64,000 nucleotides of DNA from an uncultured Collinsella sp. (GTDB lineage Bacteria; Actinomycetota; Coriobacteriia; Coriobacteriales; Coriobacteriaceae): positions 1-64,000 of the forward strand of contig CALKBO010000028.1 of assembly GCA_937989875.1 (NCBI GenBank), written 5' to 3'. The stretch's first letter is position 1; the number at the start of each line of letters is the position of its first letter. This document shows, piece after piece, positions 16,104 to 21,956 of this stretch. The notes beneath the pieces are model-generated. The model was not told the DNA's origin, did no database searches, and saw only the letters and a list, made by a program, of their open reading frames with translations. Made by a program: the position numbers and the translations under genes.

Positions 16104-17201
16104 TTAGAGCTGGCCTGCGTCCTCAAGGAGGGCGTCCCAAATCGCGAGGGCAGCTGCTGCTTCAGCTACGGGGACAGCTCGGGGGACGATGCAGGGATCG
16201 TGACGACCGTGGACCGAGAGCTCGGCATTTTCCATGGCGTCCATGTCTACGGTCTGCTGCTCGCGGCCAATCGAGGGCGTTGGCTTTACGGCCATGCGCC
16301 ACATGACGGGCGCGCCGGTCGAAATACCGCCCAGGATGCCGCCGGCGTTGTTGGACTCAACCTCGATCTCGCCGGTCTCGGCGTCGATGCGATACGGATC
16401 GTTGTTCTCGCTGCCGCGCATGGCGGCCACGGCAAAGCCCATGCCAAACTCCACGCCCTTTACGGCGGGAATGCCAAACGCGATTTGCGCGATGCGGTTC
16501 TCGATGCCGTCGAACATGGGGTCGCCGATGCCCGCGGGAAGCCCGTAAATGCCGCACTCCACGATGCCGCCGATGCTGTCGAGCTCGTCGCGCGCGGCAA
16601 GAATCTCCTCGCGCATGCGGCCGGCTGCGGCGGCGTCAATGCACGGCAGATCGTTCGTAAGGATTGCCTTGCGGTCGGCCTCGCGATAGACCATATCGTC
16701 CATCGGCAGGTCGGAGATGCCGCCGATCTGCGCGACGTGCGCCATGACCTGAATGCCGCGGGCCTCAAGTGCCTGCAGCGCGATGCCGCCGGCGATGCAT
16801 AGGGGAGCCGTTAGGCGGCCGGAGAAGTGCCCACCGCCCGCGACGTCGTGCATGTTGTGGTACTTCAAGCGCGCAGGGAAGTCCGCATGTCCCGGACGGG
16901 GCTTGCGGCGCAGCTCGGAGTAATCCTTGGAGCGCGTGTTGGTGTTCTCAATAATCGCTGCGATGGGTGCGCCGGTGGTGTGTCCATCGACCACACCGGC
17001 GATGATATGCGCGGCGTCGGCCTCGCGGCGTTTGGTTGCGGTCTCGTCGCGGCCGGGGGCGCGACGGTCGAGGAAGGCCTGCAGCTTCTCCTGGTCCACG
17101 GCGATGCCCGCCGGGATGCCATCGAGCGAGCAGCCGATAGCGGGGGAGTGCGATTGGCCGAAGATGCTTAAGTGCAAGACGTTGCCAAAGGTCGAGGACA
17201 T
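16104..17201 (-). CDS. aroC: Chorismate synthase
   Basis: The last step to chorismate: anti-1,4-elimination of phosphate from EPSP, needing reduced FMN. The 365-residue protein has FGQSHSPAIGCSLDGIPAGI near the N-terminus with the active-site His, RRAPGRDETATKRREAD with the phosphate-binding Arg residues, RPGHADFPARLKY, and the SGRLTAPLCIAGGIA segment. A late GGISTGAPVMWRMAVKPTPS matches the flavin site. GAGGAGG precedes ATG 17201, one base after the aroA stop, so the two are coupled. Confidence 0.97.
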   Translation of the reverse strand: MSSTFGNVLHLSIFGQSHSPAIGCSLDGIPAGIAVDQEKLQAFLDRRAPGRDETATKRREADAAHIIAGVVDGHTTGAPIAAIIENTNTRSKDYSELRRKPRPGHADFPARLKYHNMHDVAGGGHFSGRLTAPLCIAGGIALQALEARGIQVMAHVAQIGGISDLPMDDMVYREADRKAILTNDLPCIDAAAAGRMREEILAARDELDSIGGIVECGIYGLPAGIGDPMFDGIENRIAQIAFGIPAVKGVEFGMGFAVAAMRGSENNDPYRIDAETGEIEVESNNAGGILGGISTGAPVMWRMAVKPTPSIGREQQTVDMDAMENAELSVHGRHDPCIVPRAVPVAEAAAALAIWDALLEDAGQL

Positions 17202-17202
17202 G

Positions 17203-18522
17203 CTATTCCTCCTCGAATGTGACCTTGCCGCCCAGCAGGCGGTAGTGGTCGAAAAAATCGGGATAGGACTTGTTGACGGCCTCGGCGCCGTGGATCACGA
17301 CCTCGCCGGTGGCACGGCTCGCGGCGATGGCGGCCATCATGGCGATGCGGTGGTCGTTGTGCGAATCGACCTCGCCGCCGGTAAAGGCATCGACGCCCTT
17401 GATGATGAGGTCGTCGCCGGCAATACGCACCTGCGCGCCCAGCGCGGTGAGCTCGCGGGTGGTGGTGGCCAGGCGGTCGGATTCCTTGATACGCAGGCGG
17501 GCGCAATCGCGGATAAAGGTGCGGCCCTGTGCCAGCGAGGCCACGGCCGAGATAACGGGCACCAGGTCGGGAATGTCGTGGGCGCTCATCTCAAAGCCGG
17601 CGAGCTTGTCGGACTGCACGGTGGCGGCGTTGGTGGAGCGCACGATGCGGGCGCCAAAGCGCGAAAGCGCGGCAAGCACGTTGCGGTCGCCCTGTGCGGA
17701 GCTCAGGGACACGCCCTCGACGGTGATGGGGTCGGTGCCGATAGCGCCGGCACACAGCCAAAAGGCAGCGTTGGACCAGTCGCCCTCGACGGCCACGCTG
17801 CCGGGCGTGCGGTACGAGCCGCTGCTCACGCGGAAGTTCGTGACCTCGGGCTGGCCGTCCTTGGCCGGAATGCGCTCGACGTTGACCTCAACGCCAAAGG
17901 CCTTCATGGCCTGGATCGTTAGGTTGATGTAGGGGCGGCTCTCAATGAGGCCAGTCACCTGCACACAGGAGGGCTGGGCGAGCAACGGGGCTGCCAGCAG
18001 CAGGCCCGAGATGTACTGCGAGCTTACGTTGCCCGGCAGCACAAAGGTGCCCGGGCGCATGCGTCCGCTTGTCTTGAGCGGAAAACCGCCCAGACCCTGT
18101 AGGTCGCAGCCGGCGGCAATGATCTCGTCCGAGAGCGGGGACAGCGGGCGTGCGCCTAGGCGGCCCTGTCCCACAAAAGTTGCCTCTGCCCCCAGCGCGC
18201 AGGCGACGGGCAGCATAAAGCGGAGCGTGGAGCCGCTCTCGCCGCAGTCGAGCGTGCCGCCGGCAAGGGCCTTGAGCAGGCCGAACTCAATGCTCTTCAT
18301 GGTGGGGTGGACCTGGAAGCCGTCCTCGACAGTCTCGATGCGGGCGCCGAGCGCCGTGAGGCAGCGGACCGTGGCCTCAATATCGGCGCAGGTGGTGTTG
18401 CAGGTCACATGCGTCTCTCCGTTGGCAAGGGCAGCGCAGATGATGAGACGGTGCGCCATCGACTTGGACGCGATGGCGGGAACGGTGCCCTTAAGCGGGG
18501 ACGGGGTGATGCGGGCTAGCAT
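17203..18522 (-). CDS. aroA: 3-phosphoshikimate 1-carboxyvinyltransferase (EPSP synthase)
   Basis: Transfers the enolpyruvyl group of PEP to shikimate-3-phosphate. The 439-residue length is normal. The N-terminal LKGTVPAIASKSMAHRLIIC has the catalytic Lys-Ser pair. The PEP loop appears as LDCGESGSTLRFMLPV (usually LGNAGTAMR in class I and close to LDCGNSGTTMR here), and FRVSSGSYRTPGSVAVEGD, RIKESDRLATTTREL and DHRIAMMAAIAA follow. The reading frame overlaps the end of aroB by seven bases, so translation is coupled. Confidence 0.96.
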   Translation of the reverse strand: MLARITPSPLKGTVPAIASKSMAHRLIICAALANGETHVTCNTTCADIEATVRCLTALGARIETVEDGFQVHPTMKSIEFGLLKALAGGTLDCGESGSTLRFMLPVACALGAEATFVGQGRLGARPLSPLSDEIIAAGCDLQGLGGFPLKTSGRMRPGTFVLPGNVSSQYISGLLLAAPLLAQPSCVQVTGLIESRPYINLTIQAMKAFGVEVNVERIPAKDGQPEVTNFRVSSGSYRTPGSVAVEGDWSNAAFWLCAGAIGTDPITVEGVSLSSAQGDRNVLAALSRFGARIVRSTNAATVQSDKLAGFEMSAHDIPDLVPVISAVASLAQGRTFIRDCARLRIKESDRLATTTRELTALGAQVRIAGDDLIIKGVDAFTGGEVDSHNDHRIAMMAAIAASRATGEVVIHGAEAVNKSYPDFFDHYRLLGGKVTFEEE

Positions 18523-19622
18523 GCGGATGCGTCTCCCTTCTGGCCGAGGCCCTCGGCAATGAGTTCGTGGAAAGTGGAAAGCGGCGTGCGGTCGATGCTG
18601 CAGCGGCCAATGCCGTGCGGAATCACCAGGTCGATGGTGTCGCCCGCGCGCTTCTTGTCGTGGAGCGCCTCGGCAAAGACGGCATCGGCATTGAGGTCGC
18701 AGCGGGTCTTGAGGCCGTGGCGGGCGCAGAGCTCCTCAATACGGCCGGGCAGTGCAGCATCGCAAACGCCGTGCAGGGCCGCGGCGCGCGTGATGATGCC
18801 CATGCCGATCGACACGCAGTTACCGTGTCCGAGCTCAAAGTGCTCGCAGGCCTCGACGGCGTGTCCGGCGCTGTGTCCAAAGTTGAGCAGCTTGCGCTGG
18901 TTGGTTTCGTGCTCGTCGGCGACGACCACGGCGCGCTTGATGTCGATGTTGCGGGCGATGATGAGTGCTACGCGGGCCACATCGCGGTTGAGCAGCTCCA
19001 GCGTGAGCGGGGTCTTCTCCAGCTCGGCGAAAAGCTCCGGGTCGGCGATCACGGCGTGCTTGACGACCTCGCCGCAGCCGTCGGCGAACTGCTCGGGCGT
19101 GAGGGTGGCCAGGCACCCCACGTCGGCGATAACCACGCTCGGCTGCCAAAAGGCGCCGGCCAAGTTCTTGCCGGCAGCCAGGTCGATGGCGGTCTTGCCG
19201 CCCACCGACGAATCCACCATGGCGAGCAGGCTCGTCGGGATCTGCACAAACTTGCAGCCGCGCATGTAGGTCGCGGCCACAAAGCCCGCCACATCGCCCA
19301 CGACGCCGCCCCCGAGTGCCACGATCACGTCGGAGCGCGAAAGCTCGTGCTCGGCCACAAACTCCAAAATGGCAACATAGGTTTCGGCGCGCTTATGGGC
19401 CTCGCCGGCCTCGAAGGTGCAGATGCTCACCTCGTAGCCTGATGCCTCCAGGCTCTGCTTAACGGGCATCTGGTAGAGCGGGCCTACGTTGGTGTCCGTC
19501 ACGATGACGGCCTTGGTGCCGCCGGCAGTGGCGCGCACGAGCGGTCCCGCCTGCTCCAGCAAAAACGTGCCAACATGCACCTGGTAGGGGCGTGCGGTGT
19601 CGATATCGATGGTAATCGCCAT
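18516..19622 (-). CDS. aroB: 3-dehydroquinate synthase
   Basis: Cyclises DAHP to 3-dehydroquinate using NAD+ and a divalent metal, the second shikimate step. The 368-residue protein has FEAGEAHKRAETYVAILEF, DVIVALGGGVVGDVAGFVAA (the NAD-binding glycine-rich segment), PTSLLAMVDSSVGGKTAIDL, and the metal ligands within DGCGEVVKHAVIAD and NFGHSAGHAVEA. GAAAGGA stands before ATG 19622. No shikimate kinase is fused here, because the kinase is attached to AroE instead. Confidence 0.97.
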   Translation of the reverse strand: MAITIDIDTARPYQVHVGTFLLEQAGPLVRATAGGTKAVIVTDTNVGPLYQMPVKQSLEASGYEVSICTFEAGEAHKRAETYVAILEFVAEHELSRSDVIVALGGGVVGDVAGFVAATYMRGCKFVQIPTSLLAMVDSSVGGKTAIDLAAGKNLAGAFWQPSVVIADVGCLATLTPEQFADGCGEVVKHAVIADPELFAELEKTPLTLELLNRDVARVALIIARNIDIKRAVVVADEHETNQRKLLNFGHSAGHAVEACEHFELGHGNCVSIGMGIITRAAALHGVCDAALPGRIEELCARHGLKTRCDLNADAVFAEALHDKKRAGDTIDLVIPHGIGRCSIDRTPLSTFHELIAEGLGQKGDASAC

Positions 19623-19658
19623 AAGCTTCGGTCCTTTCGACCTGGCGTGATAGGTGGT

Positions 19659-20573
19659 CTAGTGGGAGGCCTCGTCGTCGAGTGCGCACTTAATGCGGTC
19701 GCCCTCGGCAAGGAGATTCTCCAGATAGCGCTGGTCGCGGTTCTTGAGCGCACGGCTGTAGGCGCCAAGCGACTCGATCAGATGGTCGATCTCGAAGGCG
19801 AGCGCGTCGGCGTCGTCGATCATGAGCTCGGACCACATTTGCGGGTTGAGGTGCGCCACGCGGGTGAGATCGCGGTAGCTACCGGCCGAAAAGCCGTGGT
19901 GGACCTGGGCGGTGGGGCTTTTGACGTAGGCGTTGGATACCACGTGCGCAAGCTGGCTCGTGAAGGCGATGACGCGGTCGTGCTCGGCGGCGCTGGTCAC
20001 GCTGAACTTGCCAAAGCCCAAGGGGCGCACCATCTCGCGCACCTGGCCCAAAAGCTCCAGCTTGAGCGCATCGTCTACCGCGGGCGGTACGAGCACCAGC
20101 GGGGCGCCCTGGAACAGGTCGGCACGAGAGTTAGCGTAGCCCGAGAACTGGGTGCCCGCCATGGGGTGCGCGCCCACAAAGTAAAAGCCGTGCTCGCGGG
20201 CAAGCTCAAAGGCACGTTCGCACACGATGCCCTTGACGCCCACCGTGTCGATCACCACGGGGCCCATGATGGCGTCGGTGTCGGTGGCGTCGGCGAGCGC
20301 CTTGGCGTGCGTCTCGAGCCACTCGATGCATGCCTCGGGGTAGCAAGCCAGGACGATGATGTCGCATTCGCCGAGTGTCTTGTCGTTGAGCTCTCCGGCG
20401 ACAGTGCCCATGCTGGCGGCCGTCATGACATCGTCATCGGGGTCCCAGGCCAGCACGCGGACGCCCGCCTGTGCATAGCCGCGGGCAAAGCTACCGCCGA
20501 TGAGGCCAAGGCCGACGATGCCGGCGCACTTGGGGCCGCCCTGGTTAACGCGCGCGTTTCTCACCGTACCCAT
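19659..20573 (-). CDS. tyrA: Prephenate dehydrogenase
   Basis: Oxidatively decarboxylates prephenate to 4-hydroxyphenylpyruvate for tyrosine synthesis. The 304-residue protein has CAGIVGLGLIGGSFARGY (dinucleotide-binding motif), VIDTVGVKGIV, and GAHPMAGTQFSGYANSRADL with the catalytic His. A helical dimerisation half follows (TSQLAHVVSNAYV, SAGSYRDLTRVAHLNPQMW). There is no chorismate mutase domain and no obvious C-terminal ACT domain, so tyrosine feedback at this enzyme is not evident. It starts three bases after the aroF stop. Confidence 0.95.
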   Translation of the reverse strand: MGTVRNARVNQGGPKCAGIVGLGLIGGSFARGYAQAGVRVLAWDPDDDVMTAASMGTVAGELNDKTLGECDIIVLACYPEACIEWLETHAKALADATDTDAIMGPVVIDTVGVKGIVCERAFELAREHGFYFVGAHPMAGTQFSGYANSRADLFQGAPLVLVPPAVDDALKLELLGQVREMVRPLGFGKFSVTSAAEHDRVIAFTSQLAHVVSNAYVKSPTAQVHHGFSAGSYRDLTRVAHLNPQMWSELMIDDADALAFEIDHLIESLGAYSRALKNRDQRYLENLLAEGDRIKCALDDEASH

Positions 20574-20576
20574 GGG

Positions 20577-21599
20577 CTACTCCATGGTCTCTTGGCAGAC
20601 AACCTCGCGGATGGCTCGGATGCGGCGCATGGTGTCGTCGAACTGATCGGGGGTGAGGGCCTGGGCGCCGTCGGACCAGGCGCGGCTCGGCTCGTCGTGG
20701 ACCTCGATCTCCAGGCCGTTGGCACCGCAGGCGGTCGCGGCGAGCGCCATGGGCTCGACGTAGCGGGTGTAGCCGGTGGCGTGGCTGGGGTCGGCGACGA
20801 CGGGCAGGTGCGACAGGTGGTGCAGCACCGGCACGGCGTTAAGGTCGAAGGTGTTGCGGGTGCGGGTCTCGAAGGTGCGGATACCGCGCTCGCACAGGAT
20901 GACGTTGTCGTTGCCCTCGCTCATGATGTACTCGGCTGCCATAAGCAGCTCGTCGATCGTGCCGGACATGCCGCGCTTGAGCAGAATCGGGGTCTGGGTC
21001 TTGCCGACCTCCTTGAGCAGGGGGAAGTTCTGGGCGTTGCGGGCGCCGATCTGCATGACGTCAATCTTCTTGTCAAGGAAGACCTGCACGTCGCGCGGGT
21101 CCATGATCTCGGTGACGATCGGCATGTCGAGCTCGGCAGACGCCTCGCACAGCAGGTCGAGGCCGGCGGGGCCCATGCCCTGGTAGGCGTAGGGGGAGGT
21201 GCGGGGCTTGTAGGCACCGCCGCGCAGCATCGTGGCACCGGCGGCCTTTACGCGGCGTGCGATGCGAATGAGGTTCTCGCCCTCGACGGAGCAGGGGCCG
21301 GCGATGACTTGGAACTGGTCGCCGCCGATCTTGACGCCGTGGCCGCAGTCGATGACGGAGTCCTCGGGGTGGAACTTGCGGTTGGCGCGCTTGAACGGCT
21401 CCGAGACGCGCTGCACGCGCTCGACGACATCCATGGACTCGAGCAGGAACGGGTCGATCTTGGTCGTATCGCCCACCAGGCCGATGATCGTCTCGTTCTC
21501 GCCGCGCGAGACGTCGGTCTTCAGGCCTTTTTTCTCAATCCAGCTGACGATATGGCCGACGGCCTCGTCGCTGGCGCTCTGCTTTAAAATTGCAATCAT
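20577..21599 (-). CDS. aroF: 3-deoxy-7-phosphoheptulonate (DAHP) synthase, type I-beta with N-terminal regulatory domain
   Basis: Condenses PEP and erythrose-4-phosphate, the entry to the shikimate pathway. In the 340-residue protein the first 75 residues form a ferredoxin-like regulatory domain (MIAILKQSASDEAVGHIV), as in Thermotoga-type DAHP synthase where it mediates tyrosine inhibition. The barrel has QVIAGPCSVEGENLI, MLRGGAYKPRTSPYAYQGMG, ILLKRGMSGTIDELL, and LPVVADPSHATGYTRYVEP with the metal-binding His. ATG 21599 is chosen over the earlier start at 21647 because the regulatory domain begins there and GAGAGG precedes it. It is the first gene of the aromatic operon, behind a leader containing an intrinsic terminator. 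Confidence 0.95.
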   Translation of the reverse strand: MIAILKQSASDEAVGHIVSWIEKKGLKTDVSRGENETIIGLVGDTTKIDPFLLESMDVVERVQRVSEPFKRANRKFHPEDSVIDCGHGVKIGGDQFQVIAGPCSVEGENLIRIARRVKAAGATMLRGGAYKPRTSPYAYQGMGPAGLDLLCEASAELDMPIVTEIMDPRDVQVFLDKKIDVMQIGARNAQNFPLLKEVGKTQTPILLKRGMSGTIDELLMAAEYIMSEGNDNVILCERGIRTFETRTRNTFDLNAVPVLHHLSHLPVVADPSHATGYTRYVEPMALAATACGANGLEIEVHDEPSRAWSDGAQALTPDQFDDTMRRIRAIREVVCQETME

Positions 21600-21609
21600 G
21601 GTGTGCCTC

Positions 21610-21672
21610 TCACCTCGATGGATAACTTTTGCAAAAACGGCCCGCATCGCGAGCCGTGTATATATGGTGCAT
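21610..21672 (-). CDS. Possible 20-residue leader peptide ahead of aroF
   Basis: A short frame reads MHHIYTARDAGRFCKSYPSR and stops 10 bases before the aroF ATG. It contains two Tyr codons and one Phe codon. The intrinsic terminator at 21633-21656 lies inside it. There is no convincing ribosome site, but the candidate promoter at 21681-21709 would place the transcript start at about its ATG, so it could be read as a leaderless message. Whether it is translated is unknown; it is listed because of its position in the attenuator region. Confidence 0.3.
   Translation of the reverse strand: MHHIYTARDAGRFCKSYPSR
21633..21656 (-). terminator. Intrinsic terminator in the leader of the aromatic operon (candidate attenuator)
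   Basis: On the minus strand, CGGCTCGC (21656-21649), loop GAT and GCGGGCCG (21645-21638) form an eight-pair stem with one G-T pair, followed by five Ts (21637-21633). It ends 33 bases before aroF with no gene behind it to terminate, so its natural role is attenuation. AACGGCCC on the same strand at 21720-21713 is an exact complement of GGGCCGTT in the 3' arm and could form an antiterminator if it is transcribed. Confidence 0.7.
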
Positions 21673-21680
21673 GAGAGTTT

Positions 21681-21709
21681 ATACTATCTGACTCGCTTTT
21701 GCCTTCTAA
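21681..21709 (-). promoter_or_regulatory. Candidate promoter for the aromatic operon
   Basis: Minus-strand TTAGAA (21709-21704) and TAGTAT (21686-21681), 17 bases apart, are each imperfect matches to sigma-70 boxes. A start seven to nine bases on would fall at the leader ATG (21672). A promoter further upstream would instead include the AACGGCCC segment in the transcript. Confidence 0.35.
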
Positions 21710-21762
21710 AGTGGGCCGTTGCGCCGCGTCTTCCTCGGAATTGCAAAGCTTTTTCTTTTATT

Positions 21763-21792
21763 TTGATAGCCCGTGGTGCACTTGGGTATAAT
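21763..21792 (+). promoter_or_regulatory. Promoter of tRNA-Arg(CCG)
   Basis: TTGATA (21763-21768) and a perfect TATAAT (21787-21792), separated by 18 bases, end 11 bases before the tRNA gene. Confidence 0.8.
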
Positions 21793-21803
21793 GGCAAACG
21801 TTG

Positions 21804-21880
21804 GCCCTATTAGCTCAGGGGATTAGAGCGTCTGCCTCCGGAGCAGAAGGCCGTTGGTTCGAATCCAACATGGGGCACCA
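21804..21880 (+). tRNA. tRNA-Arg, anticodon CCG, with encoded CCA
   Basis: GCCCTAT (21804-21810) pairs with ATGGGGC (21870-21876), followed by discriminator A and CCA. The anticodon stem TCTGC/GCAGA encloses CTCCGGA, giving anticodon CCG (CGG codons). The T-stem GTTGG/CCAAC is perfect, and all arms fold cleanly. Confidence 0.96.
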
Positions 21881-21891
21881 TCGAACGTAAG

Positions 21892-21925
21892 ACCGTCCGA
21901 ACCTCGCATGGTCCGGGCGGTTTTT
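21892..21925 (+). terminator. Intrinsic terminator of tRNA-Arg(CCG)
   Basis: ACCGTCCGAACC (21892-21903) pairs with GGTCCGGGCGGT (21910-21921) with two G-T pairs, then Ts to 21925. The P-type ATPase gene starts only about 30 bases later, which leaves little room for a promoter of its own. Confidence 0.85.
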
Positions 21926-21956
21926 CTTATACCGACGCGACGTGATGGGACGTGGT

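Noticed and set aside
13811..21587. Long plus-strand frames (713 and 670 residues) opposite the aromatic operon
   Set aside because: They overlap certain aro genes and have biased Gly/Val/Ala composition with no motif.
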